Assembly (NCBI GenBank): GCA_002315855.1
Contig: DCIG01000048.1
Coordinates: 1-64,000, forward strand
DNA: 64,000 nucleotides
Source of the DNA: Lentisphaeria bacterium UBA1732
Lineage (GTDB): Bacteria; Verrucomicrobiota; Lentisphaeria; Victivallales; UBA1829
Direction of reading: 5' to 3'
The position numbers were made by a program, and so were the translations under genes. The notes under the pieces are model-generated. The model did no database searches, was not told the DNA's origin, and saw only the letters and a list, made by a program, of their open reading frames with translations. Positions within the stretch are counted from its first letter, which is position 1. Every line of letters begins with the position of its first letter. Shown here piece by piece: positions 26,074 through 36,816 of the stretch.

Positions 26074-27339
26074 TCACTGCAATTTCATCTGAGCGGGCTG
26101 GGTCGTACCGTCAGGAGTGAAAGTTTTCACCGGGACGGGATCGCGGAAATCGACAGGTCCGACACGGCGTGAAACCGGCCAGAACACAAAAGCACCGCGT
26201 CCGATAATATTCGCCGCAGGCACAGCCCCCCAGAAACGACTGTCAAGGCTGTTGGCAGTATTATCGCCCAGCGCAAAATAATGATTTTCGGGAACCGTGT
26301 ATTCCACATTTTCCGGCAAGATACCGGCGGGGATGTGTCCCTGATAGCCGCCCTGCCCCGAATAGACTTTGCGAAACGCATCGCTCCATTCATAAACGGG
26401 CTTGAACTCCGGGGCATCTTTCGGGCGGATGAACAGGGTATTCCCCGAAATTTTCAGCGTATCACCGGGAAGACCGGCAAGACGTTTGATGTAATAATAG
26501 CCGGTCAACGGCATTCCATTCGCTTTCAGATTCCCGGTATTGAACACAAAGACATCGCCGCGTTTCAGTTTGGAGAAATGAATGGAAACGCGATCGACAA
26601 ACAAGTGGTCGCCGCTGGAAAGCCAGCCATCGACGACAGGTTCGTCTTTCTGATATAAGGTGTTTCCATTCGGGACATTGTCCAAATAGCGAAGGATATT
26701 GTTTGTGGCATCACTGCCGGGCAAGACGTATTTGCCGCCGCCGAAACCGACCTGTGTCGCGGTCAGATAGAAGTCTCCGGGACGATAGAAAAGAAGCGGA
26801 AGCGAAGCGGCAAAGGGACGGGAAAAGACCTGAAACTGTCCAGTGAAAAAACTGCGGTCCGCAGGAGAAATCAGTCTGGCACGGGAAGCACCAAACGGGC
26901 GGAAAATTTTCGTCATGCTCCCGGTATACGGAGCGGCCTGTTTTTCATCGATATAATGAATGCCAAAGAGAGTGGGCTGCATACTGCTGGTGGGAATCTG
27001 GAACGGCTGGAGGAACAAAGCACGCACTCCGAACGCAACGCACAGGGCAACGACAATCACGTCCAAAGTGCCTCTCATCCAATGGGTGAACCCGGAAAGA
27101 TTCTCAATGCCGCCAAACACTTCGATGAGGTTATTCAATTTATTGCGTTTCTCAGTAAGCGTGCCGGAGAGCTGCGATAATTCGCTTTCGATGAAACGCA
27201 GGGCATCCTTTTCCTCCGAGGATAAAATATCATCATCGGAGACAAGTTTATGGTGAACGGAAGAACGGAGACCTTTCACATCCTGTCTGAGTTTGTACCA
27301 GGCGCAGCAATCGCGAACCCAAGAGAGAGGAGAAGCCAT
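26074..27339 (-). CDS. lepB: signal peptidase I with a long insertion
   Basis: The 421-aa protein has a coiled-coil-like N-terminus (about 40-72) and a membrane segment (about 90-112). The catalytic Ser119 lies in PTSSMQPTL, Lys285 in YYYIKRLAGLPGD, and the box E motif is GDNTANSLDSRFWG. It cleaves Sec signal peptides at the outer face of the inner membrane. Between the Ser motif and DHLFVDR is an insertion of about 115 residues (127-242) that ordinary LepB lacks. The gene follows lepA by 9 bp, as in many bacteria. Confidence 0.92.
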   Translation of the reverse strand: MASPLSWVRDCCAWYKLRQDVKGLRSSVHHKLVSDDDILSSEEKDALRFIESELSQLSGTLTEKRNKLNNLIEVFGGIENLSGFTHWMRGTLDVIVVALCVAFGVRALFLQPFQIPTSSMQPTLFGIHYIDEKQAAPYTGSMTKIFRPFGASRARLISPADRSFFTGQFQVFSRPFAASLPLLFYRPGDFYLTATQVGFGGGKYVLPGSDATNNILRYLDNVPNGNTLYQKDEPVVDGWLSSGDHLFVDRVSIHFSKLKRGDVFVFNTGNLKANGMPLTGYYYIKRLAGLPGDTLKISGNTLFIRPKDAPEFKPVYEWSDAFRKVYSGQGGYQGHIPAGILPENVEYTVPENHYFALGDNTANSLDSRFWGAVPAANIIGRGAFVFWPVSRRVGPVDFRDPVPVKTFTPDGTTQPAQMKLQ

Positions 27340-27348
27340 GACGAGACC

Positions 27349-29160
27349 TTATTGTTCCTTGTTTTTCAAGACAGCGATAAAAGCTTCCTGAGGGATATTC
27401 ACACGACCGATCTGCTTCATGCGCTTTTTACCTTCTTTCTGCTTTTCCAGGAGTTTACGTTTACGCGTAATATCGCCGCCATAGCATTTGGCCAAAACGT
27501 TTTTGCGCAACTGGCGGACGGTTTCACGGGCAATGACTTTGCCGCCGACGGCAGCCTGAATTGCAATCTGGAACATCTGGGGAGGGATAACATCGGCAAG
27601 ACGTTCGGCAATTTCGCGTCCGCGGGAATAGGCATAGTCCGTATGAACAATGCTGGAGAAAGCGTCAACGGGTTCGCCGTTGACAAGGATGTCCAGCTTG
27701 ACCAATTTTTCCGCCTGATAGCCGGCAGGTTCGTAGTCCATGCTGCCATAACCGCGGGTGATGGATTTCAGTTTGTCGTGGAAATCGATGAGGATTTCGT
27801 GCATAGGGAGGTTGGCAGTGATGATGACATGTCGGCCATCCACGCTTTCCGTATTAGTGCAAATACCGCGTTTGGTCATGACAAGATTCATAATATCACC
27901 GATGTATTCCGTTGGGGACATGATGTGCGCATTGATCATAGGTTCTTCAATGCGGTCGATTTCGGAGGGATCGGGGAGATGAATGGGGTTATCAAGGGGG
28001 ACCATGGTGCCGTTTTTCAGATAGACATGATAAATCACGCTGGGATAGGTGGCAATCAAGTCCATATTGTATTCGCGGCGAAGACGTTCCTGAATGATTT
28101 CCATGTGGAGCAAACCAAGGAAACCGCAACGGAAACCGAAGCCCAAAGCGGCAGAAGATTCCGCCTGATAATGGAAAGCAGGGTCGTTCAACTGCAATTT
28201 CGCCATGCTCAGCTTCAGTTGTTCATAGTCGGCGGTGTCGATGGGATAAATACCGCTGAAGACCATGGATTTGACTTCCTGAAAACCGGGGAGCGGAGCA
28301 TCGCACGGATTCAGGGCATCGGTGATGGTATCCCCCATGCGGGCATCCGAGGGGGATTTCAGGTTCGGAATCAAATAGCCGACATCGCCGGGACCGAGCT
28401 GAGCGACAGCTTTCATTTCCGGGGTGAAGACACCGACTTCCTTGATTTCGCTTTCCAACCCGGTACTGAACATGCGGAGTTTCGTGCCGCGCTGAAGCGT
28501 ACCGCTGAAAAGGCGGACATAGGTTACAACGCCGCGGTAGGCATCGTAGATGGAGTCGAAAATCAAAGCGGCAGGCTTGTCCGGATTTTTCTCATGTTTC
28601 GGGCAAGGGATACGCTGAACGATGGCTTCGAGGAGGTCGGGAATGCCGGTGCCGTCTTTCGCAGAAACGAGCAGGACCTCTTCTTTCGGAATGGCCAGAA
28701 TCTCTTCCAATTGGCTGCAGCACAACGGGATGTCAGCAGCCGGGAGGTCAATTTTATTAATCACCGGGATAATAAAGAGGTTATGGCGCATAGCAAGATT
28801 CAGATTGGCAACAGTCTGCGCCTGAACGCCCTGCGTGGCATCCAAAACAAGAATCGCGCCTTCGCAAGCGGCAAGGGAACGGCTGACTTCATAAGAAAAG
28901 TCAACATGACCGGGAGTGTCAATCAAATTCAGTTCGTAATCACGCCCGTCTTTCGCCTTGTAATCCATGCGGACGGGGTGGGATTTGATGGTAATGCCGC
29001 GTTCCTGCTCCAAATCCATGGCATCCAGCAGCTGAGCGTGAACGAGGTCGCGTTTCTCGATGGTATGAGTGGCTTCGAGGAGGCGGTCAGCGAGGGTGGA
29101 TTTGCCATGGTCGATATGAGCAATGATCGAGAAGTTACGAATGTAAGAAAGGTCTTTCAT
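27349..29160 (-). CDS. lepA: elongation factor 4 (LepA), ribosomal back-translocase GTPase
   Basis: The ATG at 29160 ([22 protein letters not shown]) gives 603 aa, the family norm. The G motifs are [14 protein letters not shown] and NKID. The LepA-specific C-terminal domain is present ([46 protein letters not shown]). It acts on stalled ribosomes under stress. The start overlaps the stop of the debranching enzyme gene (ATGA), and AAGGAG lies about 13 nt upstream inside that gene. lepB follows. Confidence 0.96.
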   Translation of the reverse strand: MKDLSYIRNFSIIAHIDHGKSTLADRLLEATHTIEKRDLVHAQLLDAMDLEQERGITIKSHPVRMDYKAKDGRDYELNLIDTPGHVDFSYEVSRSLAACEGAILVLDATQGVQAQTVANLNLAMRHNLFIIPVINKIDLPAADIPLCCSQLEEILAIPKEEVLLVSAKDGTGIPDLLEAIVQRIPCPKHEKNPDKPAALIFDSIYDAYRGVVTYVRLFSGTLQRGTKLRMFSTGLESEIKEVGVFTPEMKAVAQLGPGDVGYLIPNLKSPSDARMGDTITDALNPCDAPLPGFQEVKSMVFSGIYPIDTADYEQLKLSMAKLQLNDPAFHYQAESSAALGFGFRCGFLGLLHMEIIQERLRREYNMDLIATYPSVIYHVYLKNGTMVPLDNPIHLPDPSEIDRIEEPMINAHIMSPTEYIGDIMNLVMTKRGICTNTESVDGRHVIITANLPMHEILIDFHDKLKSITRGYGSMDYEPAGYQAEKLVKLDILVNGEPVDAFSSIVHTDYAYSRGREIAERLADVIPPQMFQIAIQAAVGGKVIARETVRQLRKNVLAKCYGGDITRKRKLLEKQKEGKKRMKQIGRVNIPQEAFIAVLKNKEQ

Positions 29161-32100
29161 GAGGCAGATTTGTCTCCTTTTGATGCAGGGTGAAGCAGTT
29201 TCCAGACGCGGAAATATTCGGAAATACTCCACGCCTGAGCATCACATCCACGAGCTTTATGCGGATAGTCGCCATCCATAATTTCGACGACCTGCTGAAT
29301 ACAGTTGTTGTTAAGAGCCAAAGCCATGGACGACAAAATGCTTGTCGCCACAGACTTACCGAAACTGCCGTAGGTCATCCAGTACGCTTCGGGATAGAGA
29401 GGCATCATGAATGCCCATGCAGTGCCGTTGTGATAGGCAGGTTTACGGGATGTATCTTCATCCCCCTGATAATGACCCCAGTACGGATTTGCGGGGTTGT
29501 TGAGCAACCGTCCGTCGTGTCCGTAAACAGGGAGTTTATATTCCACCGGACGATCGGCAAGACTGCGAATTGCACCGGGGATTAAAAGCATAGAAGTTTC
29601 GAGCAGAATCTCCTTGCGGGTTTCAAAATCGTCAATCAGCCCAAGCGTAATGGCGTAGAGCTGGTTCGGGCGCAAATGGTCGTCCGCAACAGCCGCAGAA
29701 GCAGGAGTCCCGGAAGTACAGTGCAGACAGTCGGAAAGGAAGCCTTCATCTTTCAGATAGAAGAGGTCACAGACCGATTTTCTGACTTTTGCGGCGAGAG
29801 CAATCCAAGGAGCGGCCTGATCTTCGGGCAGGATTTTTCCGAGGAACGAAAGGGAGGCAAACCAAAGAGCCTGAATTTCGACGGGATACCCTTCGCGGGG
29901 AGTTCCGGCGGGATAATTGGTATCCATCCATGTGAAATGGGCAGGGCTGAACAGCAAGCCGCTTTCAGAGTCGAAACGAATGCCATTGGGAGTGCCTTTC
30001 ATCAAATCCTGCGCAAGCGAAAGCAGGACATCCAGCAGGGTTGTACCCGGACGGACTTCCGATGACAGGAAATCCGTACTGCCAAGAGCTTTGCACATAT
30101 CACGGGCGGCAATGAACAGCCACAGCGGAGCATCGCTGGTATCACGGTTGCCGGTATCGGAGCCGGAAATCATGTTGCAAATGGTACCATCCTTCGCCAG
30201 AGAGGCGAACTGAAGAATGATTTTCCGGACATCATCATGGAAACAGGGATCGGCAATCAGACCGCGCGAAACAATCAGAGTATCACGCCCCCAATCCAGG
30301 AACCAGGGATAGCCGGCAATTACGGTTTTCAGATTGCCGCGTTTCACAATAAACTGGCTCAAGGATTTTTTCAGGGTGCTCTCAATATCATTGTCAGCGC
30401 AGCTGAAATCAGGAGGAGTATCGGGATACGGATGAATCAGATGGGTATTTTCATCGGTGCGAATCTGACCGATGAGGTAAACTTTATCATCCGAAGTAAG
30501 CTGGAACATGAAACAGCCGGGGCTGTAAAGGTCAGTATTGGGATACAAGCCGCGTTCGGCTTCTTTCTCCTGATAATACATATAGAACCATTTGTCCGAG
30601 CGGAAGAAGAGACCGGAGGAAGCAAGGATAGTCAAAATACGGTCATTTGCGGGACGGAAACTGAAGCCTTTCGAGACCTCGGAAACGGCTTTCGGGAAAG
30701 AATCCTGCGGACCGTAAACGGCACGCGTTTCCTGGTGGAAACTGCGGTCTTCCAAAAGGGGACTGACCCAAATGGTAACGGGTTCGGTATCATTGATATT
30801 GTGTCCGCTTTCCGTATATGCAGTGCGATAGAACGTCATGCGGACGGCATTTTCTCCATAGATGAGCTTGATTTTCAACGCCAAGCCGACGATACGAGCA
30901 TTTCCGACAGGGACGTGGAACGTCCAAACGGCACTGTTATCCGGGGTAACGTGGAAGGATTCGATCAGCTCGCCCGTGATTTCCTGTCTTCTGGCCCGAT
31001 AAATCATGCCGAACCGGAAATGACGCCACATGACATGACGGTCAACGGGGATTTCGGGGTCGAGATTTGCAAGGAGAATCCCATCGTAACGACTGCTCAA
31101 ATGGTCCAAATACAAGCACAAACGGGACATTGCGCCGCGTCCGTTCGTCTGGAGATAAACGCGATCGCGATGGAATAATTCATCACGTGTCAAAGAGACC
31201 TGCACCTGAGAAATGTCTTCCGCAAGCTGCAGAATCACGGACTGTTCACGCCGGACGTGTCCGTCTTCCAGAGAAAAGACCTTGACCGTGTATTCCTTGT
31301 GTTCGGCAGGGACAGGGAGCTGCGGGAGCAAAGCGAAAAATCTGCCTTGAGAGTCGTGAATCGAGCTGACGGAGGCAACCGTATGATCCTGATCGCAAAT
31401 CATGAAACGGAACCATTTCGGCGAAACGACAAGCAAGTTGAATTTCGGTGGAATCATCACTTCGCGCTTCAAATCGACAGGCAAGAGGAAAATCGTGTAA
31501 GGGATTTCCGAGTGCTGATTCAGGATTTTCAGGAGAAGGGATTCCGGATGCTTCAACAACATTTTCGCCATAGAGGGGATGTCATCATCCGCGAACAAAA
31601 CCGAACTGCCGCGCATTGCGACCAAAGCACGGAGCACCATTGCGGCAGCCTGCTGTTCTTCCAGATTCCGGGAAACCGCAAGGATGGAACCATTTTCCGC
31701 CTCATCGATTTTCGGGAGCCAAGAATTATCGGGAGCAAGGCAAACGACATGCCCCGGAGGAAGCGTCAGGGAAACTTTGTGATCGCGCATCCGGAAGAGA
31801 GAGAAGCGGCTTCCGGAGAGCAAATCGAAGACTTTGTCAGCATCAAAGGGCGCGTAAGAAGAATCCCAGACAACCGCCGTCGATTTCACACAATTCAAAT
31901 TGACAACAATCAGCAAATGATGTCTGGACGTGCGGTCGCTGCGCGCAATCACGACACTGTCGGGGGAGTCCGTTTGCAGGCAATCCAAAAATGCGCCATT
32001 GAAGAATGCGGGATGAATGCCCAAAATGGTATTGAGGCGAGAAATCCACTGAACCTGATTCGGGTCGGCACCCCAATTCAACGCATTGTTGCCGTGGACA

Positions 32101-33485
32101 TCGATTTTTTCGGTGGCAAACCACTCCACCCCGGCGGTAAAACCAAAAGCCCCGCAGGAAGACGCCAAAGCACAAAGAGCAGTCCGCATTTTTGCATAGA
32201 CGGGACCATTTGCGGCGAGGCGGCTGTTGTCGTGAGTTTCGGCATAATGAACCATCAGTCCATTGGAGGAAGATTCATTCCAAGCGTAATTGAGGTAGCC
32301 GCGAATCTGGTCGCCGGTATAATTCTGAAAGAGTTCCGAATAAGCCCAGTCCATATTCGCGATGTCAAGAAGCGTACTTGTGGTTTCGACAGCGCCGCCC
32401 AAGCCTTCGAGAAGGAAAATGGTTTCGGGATATTCATTGCGAACTTTGGCAATGATGTACTGCCAGGCATTCACGGGAATCATGTAGCCGGCATCACAGC
32501 GGAACCCATCGACGCCGCGTTGACACCAAACAAGGAAGATTCCTGCGAGATAATTCCACAAGGCAGGATTGACATGATTCATTTCAATCAGGTCGCCCCA
32601 TGTAACGCCCCATGCGCCCGGCGAAACATACGTACCGTCCTCCTTGCGGACAAACCAGTCGGGATGCTCTTCCTGAAGTTTGGAAGCCCAGCCCGTGTGA
32701 TTGATGGCAATATCAAGGAAGACACGAGCATTCCGCCCATGTACGGCTTCCACAAATTCGTGGAACTGTTCCAACGGGGAAGCGGCACGGTCAAATTCAG
32801 CGAGGGCGGGGTCAATCGCCGTAAAATCCTGCGAAGCATACGGACTGCCGAAACGCCCCATGCGAGCATAGGTGGTAGGTGTCGGAGTAATGGGCAAAAG
32901 ATGAATAATGCGGCATTTCAAGGTATTGATGATGTGGTCAAGACATCGCGTGAGACGGCGGAACGTACCGCTGGCAGGAATCACAGAATATCCCATCTGA
33001 TCCAAATAATCAAGCTGTTCCTGCGTAACGCCTTCGGGCAAACAAGAATGAGCACGGGTCATCTCATCGCAGAACTGGCGAACGAAAACACAGTAGACCG
33101 TATTGCAGGAACAATACGCGGCGGGCATCACGTTCAAATGGATGTTACGACCATTCACCCACTCGGTCAAGCCATCTTCATTAATGATACCGCATTTTGC
33201 CTCGAAATGACCTTCATCAGAAAGCCCCAGCGTAATTTCAAACGTAAAATCATTCACCTGCTGCATGGGGAGGGAATTCCAATCCTGCCCAATGGGAGAC
33301 ATACGGCGTTCCGCCTGAAGAACAATCTCCTGACGCTGGATTGCAGGAGTGCCAATATTGGTGGAAATGAAAGCACGCCCGGAGATGGGGCCATTGGCCG
33401 TCAACCGGAACGTAATGGTATCGCCGCAGCATTTCAGGATATGGCGACCGGGTTCAGGGAATTGAATCAATTCGAGTTTCATCAT
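29157..33485 (-). CDS. giant glycogen debranching enzyme, GH13 plus GH133 (amylo-1,6-glucosidase)
   Basis: The 1442-aa protein has an N-terminal beta-sandwich-like part (1-120), then a GH13 barrel. The GH13 barrel has DIAINH (258-263), GFRCDAG with the nucleophile Asp331, the acid Glu360 in IFLLEG and HDN (418-420). A long middle region (about 560-1000) of beta-rich domains follows. The C-terminal GDE_C/GH133 (alpha/alpha)6 domain from about 1057 has [25 protein letters not shown] and [10 protein letters not shown]. This is the order of eukaryotic bifunctional debranching enzymes: 4-alpha-glucanotransferase, then alpha-1,6-glucosidase. No signal peptide is seen, so it acts on cytosolic glycogen. 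It overlaps lepA by 4 bp. Confidence 0.9.
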   Translation of the reverse strand: MMKLELIQFPEPGRHILKCCGDTITFRLTANGPISGRAFISTNIGTPAIQRQEIVLQAERRMSPIGQDWNSLPMQQVNDFTFEITLGLSDEGHFEAKCGIINEDGLTEWVNGRNIHLNVMPAAYCSCNTVYCVFVRQFCDEMTRAHSCLPEGVTQEQLDYLDQMGYSVIPASGTFRRLTRCLDHIINTLKCRIIHLLPITPTPTTYARMGRFGSPYASQDFTAIDPALAEFDRAASPLEQFHEFVEAVHGRNARVFLDIAINHTGWASKLQEEHPDWFVRKEDGTYVSPGAWGVTWGDLIEMNHVNPALWNYLAGIFLVWCQRGVDGFRCDAGYMIPVNAWQYIIAKVRNEYPETIFLLEGLGGAVETTSTLLDIANMDWAYSELFQNYTGDQIRGYLNYAWNESSSNGLMVHYAETHDNSRLAANGPVYAKMRTALCALASSCGAFGFTAGVEWFATEKIDVHGNNALNWGADPNQVQWISRLNTILGIHPAFFNGAFLDCLQTDSPDSVVIARSDRTSRHHLLIVVNLNCVKSTAVVWDSSYAPFDADKVFDLLSGSRFSLFRMRDHKVSLTLPPGHVVCLAPDNSWLPKIDEAENGSILAVSRNLEEQQAAAMVLRALVAMRGSSVLFADDDIPSMAKMLLKHPESLLLKILNQHSEIPYTIFLLPVDLKREVMIPPKFNLLVVSPKWFRFMICDQDHTVASVSSIHDSQGRFFALLPQLPVPAEHKEYTVKVFSLEDGHVRREQSVILQLAEDISQVQVSLTRDELFHRDRVYLQTNGRGAMSRLCLYLDHLSSRYDGILLANLDPEIPVDRHVMWRHFRFGMIYRARRQEITGELIESFHVTPDNSAVWTFHVPVGNARIVGLALKIKLIYGENAVRMTFYRTAYTESGHNINDTEPVTIWVSPLLEDRSFHQETRAVYGPQDSFPKAVSEVSKGFSFRPANDRILTILASSGLFFRSDKWFYMYYQEKEAERGLYPNTDLYSPGCFMFQLTSDDKVYLIGQIRTDENTHLIHPYPDTPPDFSCADNDIESTLKKSLSQFIVKRGNLKTVIAGYPWFLDWGRDTLIVSRGLIADPCFHDDVRKIILQFASLAKDGTICNMISGSDTGNRDTSDAPLWLFIAARDMCKALGSTDFLSSEVRPGTTLLDVLLSLAQDLMKGTPNGIRFDSESGLLFSPAHFTWMDTNYPAGTPREGYPVEIQALWFASLSFLGKILPEDQAAPWIALAAKVRKSVCDLFYLKDEGFLSDCLHCTSGTPASAAVADDHLRPNQLYAITLGLIDDFETRKEILLETSMLLIPGAIRSLADRPVEYKLPVYGHDGRLLNNPANPYWGHYQGDEDTSRKPAYHNGTAWAFMMPLYPEAYWMTYGSFGKSVATSILSSMALALNNNCIQQVVEIMDGDYPHKARGCDAQAWSISEYFRVWKLLHPASKGDKSAS

Positions 33486-33545
33486 GCAGACAATGTAGAG
33501 AGACGACAGCGGGAAAAGGGGAAGAATCCGAAAGGCATAAAGGAT

Positions 33546-34130
33546 TTATTCGACCATCATGTCAACGACTTTCGGATAGACCGTAATTTCGAAGACATCG
33601 GATTTTGTTTTGAGTGTATTGAGGGAAATCTGAGCGTAAAGAGCGATATAGTAACGCGCCATTTTCCGAGGAGTTTTCAATGTCATCAGGAAATCGAGGG
33701 GAACATCCATCACCGTGCCGTTATTCGGCTGAAGCACAAGCGGAGTGCGACGGGAACGTTTCGGACTGCTATCCAGCAAGGAAGCAGACGACCAGGCGAC
33801 TTTCCAGTCTTCCTCTTTCACCTCATTTGCCTTGCCATGTTCGCAGAACGCATAATAGAGGTTGATATTTGCGGCTTCATTCATGTACCATTCATCCACA
33901 GAAACAGGAGTAACATCGACATTTTTGAGGAGGAATTTGATGTATTGACCTTTTTTTCCGATGGTGTAATCGCCACGAACCCGGCTGTGAGTCAAGGTCA
34001 TTTTCGAGGTAATCGTGCGGAAATAAGCCGATTCATCAAATTGCGTGAGCGGGGCATTCTGTTCAGTGCCGGGGCAGCCAGTCAACAACAATGCGACAAG
34101 GAGCTGAAGCAAAATCAGGAAATATTTCAT
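33546..34130 (-). CDS. uncharacterised lipoprotein, 194 aa
   Basis: A clear lipoprotein signal is present (hydrophobic stretch, then LLTGC, Cys19). The mature part is beta-rich (TLTHSRVRGDYTIGKKGQYIKFLLKNV) with alternating hydrophobics and a conserved-looking C-terminal strand (DVFEITVYPKVV). I know no family for it. It lies 27 bp after lpxA and 60 bp before the debranching enzyme gene, in the same direction, so it is probably part of the lpxA-lepB transcript. Confidence 0.75.
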   Translation of the reverse strand: MKYFLILLQLLVALLLTGCPGTEQNAPLTQFDESAYFRTITSKMTLTHSRVRGDYTIGKKGQYIKFLLKNVDVTPVSVDEWYMNEAANINLYYAFCEHGKANEVKEEDWKVAWSSASLLDSSPKRSRRTPLVLQPNNGTVMDVPLDFLMTLKTPRKMARYYIALYAQISLNTLKTKSDVFEITVYPKVVDMMVE

Positions 34131-34157
34131 ATCATTTATCTCCGAGGCGGCAGGGAA

Positions 34158-34997
34158 TCAGTGAGGTGCGGTGGCAGAGTGTTCCAAAGCATCGCGCTGT
34201 TCATCATTCACGCCGGTATACTTCGGATTTCCGGGCATGATTCCGCGGTTGGACTGCTTAATGAAGTTCACGAAGAGTTCGACTTCGGGGCAAACAGGGT
34301 CGCTCTTTTCGATTTGTTCAAGGGCATTGTGCGTATTCATTCCCTCGAAGAAATAGGTTTTGATGGCACGGCGAATCGCCAACCGGGTATCGTTGCTCAT
34401 TCCGGCACGGCGCAAACCAATGGTATTCGGACCGGAAATGAAGTTGGTTTCACGCAGCATACAGAACGGGGGCACATCCTGCCCGATCAGGCATGTGGGA
34501 CCAATCATGGCAAGTTCTCCAATGCGGCAGAACTGGTGAATCAGAGCATAACCGCTCATGACAGCACCATCCCCGACATGGACGTGTCCTGAAAGCGAAG
34601 TGTGGTTCGCAATGGTAACATGATCGCCAATCACGACATCGTGTGCGACATGAACAAACGCCATCAGGAGCGTATGGCTGCCGACAATGGTTTTCAGAAA
34701 TTCAAAGGGAGGACGATGAATGGTAACGAACTCGCGGATGACCGTATTGTTACCGATTTCGCAGTAAGAAATCAAACCGCGGTAAAAACGATGATCCTGA
34801 GGTTCAGCCCCGACAAGGGCATTGAAATAAACACAGCAGTCGGAGCCAATCGTCGTATAACGGCAAATTTTGGCATGAGCATCAATAAAAGTGTTGTCGC
34901 CAATTTTCACATCGTCCTCGATCACCGCATAGGGACCGATTTCGACGTTTTTTCCCAATTCGGCTTTCGGGGAAACAATAGCAGTGGGATGAATCAT
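34158..34997 (-). CDS. lpxA: acyl-ACP--UDP-N-acetylglucosamine O-acyltransferase LpxA
   Basis: The ATG at 34997 has AAAGGAG 7 nt upstream and gives 279 aa. The left-handed beta-helix hexapeptides run from residue 3 to about 185. The catalytic His lies in MAFVHVAHDVVIGDHV (about 115-130), and a C-terminal helical domain follows (GMSNDTRLAIRRAIKTYFFEG). It adds the first acyl chain to UDP-GlcNAc in lipid A synthesis, showing a Gram-negative outer membrane. lpxC and fabZ are not adjacent, which is unlike the usual cluster. Confidence 0.94.
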   Translation of the reverse strand: MIHPTAIVSPKAELGKNVEIGPYAVIEDDVKIGDNTFIDAHAKICRYTTIGSDCCVYFNALVGAEPQDHRFYRGLISYCEIGNNTVIREFVTIHRPPFEFLKTIVGSHTLLMAFVHVAHDVVIGDHVTIANHTSLSGHVHVGDGAVMSGYALIHQFCRIGELAMIGPTCLIGQDVPPFCMLRETNFISGPNTIGLRRAGMSNDTRLAIRRAIKTYFFEGMNTHNALEQIEKSDPVCPEVELFVNFIKQSNRGIMPGNPKYTGVNDEQRDALEHSATAPH

Positions 34998-35084
34998 TCT
35001 TTTACTCCTTTCGGTAAAGGACAGCTCCATTCAACGGGAATTTTACATCCCAATCAACAGAGTGCCTAAAAAAATCATTTCTTT

Positions 35085-35113
35085 AATATAATCCACTTGA
35101 AAACGGTAATCAA
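35085..35113 (-). promoter_or_regulatory. promoter of the lpxA operon (divergent pair)
   Basis: On the minus strand: TTGATT (35113-35108), a 17-bp spacer and TATATT (35090-35085). It overlaps the forward promoter of the neighbouring lipoprotein gene. Confidence 0.7.
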
Positions 35114-35126
35114 GCGGGATTATATT
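35097..35126 (+). promoter_or_regulatory. promoter of the 35164 lipoprotein gene
   Basis: TTGAAA (35097-35102), an 18-bp spacer and TATATT (35121-35126). It shares its spacer with the divergent lpxA promoter, so the two may compete for polymerase. Confidence 0.65.
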
Positions 35127-35163
35127 ATATTATAGAAAAAACATCAAAAAAACAGGATTTTTC

Positions 35164-35721
35164 ATGAAACAAAAACTCAAAATCCGTCCGGCACTGCTTG
35201 CCGCCATGCTGATTGCCCCGCTTTTTTCATCATGCGACAGCAAGGAAATTCAGGAGAAAACGGCAGAACCGGGCTGGATTCTGCAAGAAGACATATTAAT
35301 CGGGACGAGTTTCCACACGGGGAAAGCGTACATCCGCAAACATCAACAATTCGGGTACGAAATCTTCTTTTCCAACGGGGTGGCGACCTCAACACGCGAC
35401 CGTCTGCCACAGAATACGACTGAGAAAACAGACGCCACAGAAACAATCCCAAGCGGAATGCCGCCGGAAATGGTGCCGCCCGCCGCGATGTATCAATTAT
35501 TCGCCGAGAGCATCACGCCTGAAACCGACATGGAGGCTTTCGCGCTCGCCGCAGGAACGCCCATCGCAGGACGCCCCGTTTTCAGCGTGGATTCCATGCA
35601 GGGCGTCATGGAATATTTCTGGATGCTCCCGGACGGGTGGATTCTGGGAGTCATCACAAAAGACGCGGTGCCATTTGAGAAAATGCTTCTGAAAGGGGCA
35701 ATCCCGGAAGTCTGGCGATAA
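35164..35721 (+). CDS. uncharacterised lipoprotein, 185 aa
   Basis: A lipoprotein signal peptide ends in LFSSC (Cys24). The mature protein has two beta-rich parts joined by a Thr/Pro/Glu-rich linker (about 78-103); the C-terminal part is acidic and Trp/Phe-bearing (MEYFWMLPDGWILGVIT). No family is recognised. It is a single-gene unit with its own promoter, facing a minus-strand gene whose terminator overlaps its 3' end. Confidence 0.7.
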   Translation: MKQKLKIRPALLAAMLIAPLFSSCDSKEIQEKTAEPGWILQEDILIGTSFHTGKAYIRKHQQFGYEIFFSNGVATSTRDRLPQNTTEKTDATETIPSGMPPEMVPPAAMYQLFAESITPETDMEAFALAAGTPIAGRPVFSVDSMQGVMEYFWMLPDGWILGVITKDAVPFEKMLLKGAIPEVWR

Positions 35722-35758
35722 AAAAAGGGTATCCGAAGCAAAATATGCCGCGATACCC
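35720..35758 (-). terminator. terminator of the 36716 gene
   Basis: GGGTATC (35727-35733) pairs with GATACCC (35752-35758). On the minus strand it is followed by seven T. A further hairpin (GAAAATCT/AGATTTTC) lies at the 36716 gene's stop codon near 35773-35809. Confidence 0.8.
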
Positions 35759-35804
35759 GAAATTTCAAGGGAGAAAATCTCACCTCAAATGAGGGGAAAG
35801 ATTT

Positions 35805-36716
35805 TCAGGGATTGTAGATATACGGTCCTGAACCATTATCCGAAGAAGACATATCGGGCGAAATAATCACGGGGTCGGAATACGTGGATTTCTGCGCACC
35901 GGAAGAACCGGCTGCACGGTCATTGGACATGATAATCCGAGGACCGACGGTCTGTGTGGAGTTCAGTTTTTCCTGACGGGTCTTTTCAGGGGAAACAATC
36001 ACGGGATCGGCAATCTTCCCCTGCGAACCGGAATCGAACGTAATAATTTCAGGACCCGAAACAGGCTTGGATGTCTGAGCTGTTTTCCGAGTTGTTTCGG
36101 GGGAAACAATCACGGGATCCATATAGCCTTCTTCCTTTTCGACCAAAATCACAGGACCAGCCTGAGGCTTGCTCGTGCGAACAGGATTTGAGGATGGCGA
36201 AACCAGCACAGGATCGGGAATCGCGGCATCCGTTTTTTCCATCAGAATCAAGGGACCGCTGCCGCGTTCAATCGGGGCAGTGTCAGGCGTAATAATAATC
36301 GGGTCTTTGTATTCCTCCTTTTCAGCGGAAACGGGGGAAGTCCCGGTCGCAACAGGCGATACCACGGCAGGCGCAGATTCCGTTTTGGCGGGGACGTCCG
36401 CAGAGACAGATTTTTCAGGTTCGACAACGGACACGGGCGTGCTTACGGTAATCTGCGAATTGCGCGGGATAATCCGCCCCGTCGGGGTAACGATGTCGCC
36501 GGAAGTCGTCTGCGAAGCGGTCTGCGTTTTGGCAGGCTCTTTCTGCACCGGAGTGTCATCTTTCACAACGACAGGATAGCCATGCACAAAGTCAATTTTG
36601 GTACGGATAACGCCATCCTCCCCATCGGCATAAAGCGGGGAATGATGCAAGCTGAATGCCAATGCACAAAGCACGGACACAGAGAAAATGGAACGGGAGA
36701 ATTTCAGAGGATTCAT
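35805..36716 (-). CDS. secreted protein with five DPVIVSP-type repeats
   Basis: The 303-aa protein has an N-terminal signal peptide (cleavage probably after LYA). A Thr/Pro/Val-rich linker leads into five imperfect repeats of 26-44 residues. Each starts DP[VI][IL][VI][ST]P and ends in a GP.I[IL] strand before the next: DPIIITPD, DPVLVSPS, DPVIVSPE, DPVIVSPE, DPVIISPD. There are no cysteines in the mature part and no catalytic motif. The composition suggests an extended, cell-wall or periplasm spanning protein, possibly anchored by partners. Family unknown. Confidence 0.7.
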   Translation of the reverse strand: MNPLKFSRSIFSVSVLCALAFSLHHSPLYADGEDGVIRTKIDFVHGYPVVVKDDTPVQKEPAKTQTASQTTSGDIVTPTGRIIPRNSQITVSTPVSVVEPEKSVSADVPAKTESAPAVVSPVATGTSPVSAEKEEYKDPIIITPDTAPIERGSGPLILMEKTDAAIPDPVLVSPSSNPVRTSKPQAGPVILVEKEEGYMDPVIVSPETTRKTAQTSKPVSGPEIITFDSGSQGKIADPVIVSPEKTRQEKLNSTQTVGPRIIMSNDRAAGSSGAQKSTYSDPVIISPDMSSSDNGSGPYIYNP

Positions 36717-36816
36717 AGCAACACCTATGTGCCAATTTCAAAAAAGCAGGATATGAAATCAGCTTTTTAGCAGGAAGCACTTACGGGAAAGGGAAGGCAT
36801 CTTTCAGGAGACGCGT

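Noticed and set aside
31257..34592. A 1111-codon open frame antisense to the debranching enzyme, and similar long antisense frames at 17690-19384, 20931-22781, 27250-29193 and 3748-5523
   Set aside because: Each lies opposite a well-conserved gene. Their products are low-complexity and have no recognisable domains. They are a by-product of codon usage on the coding strand.
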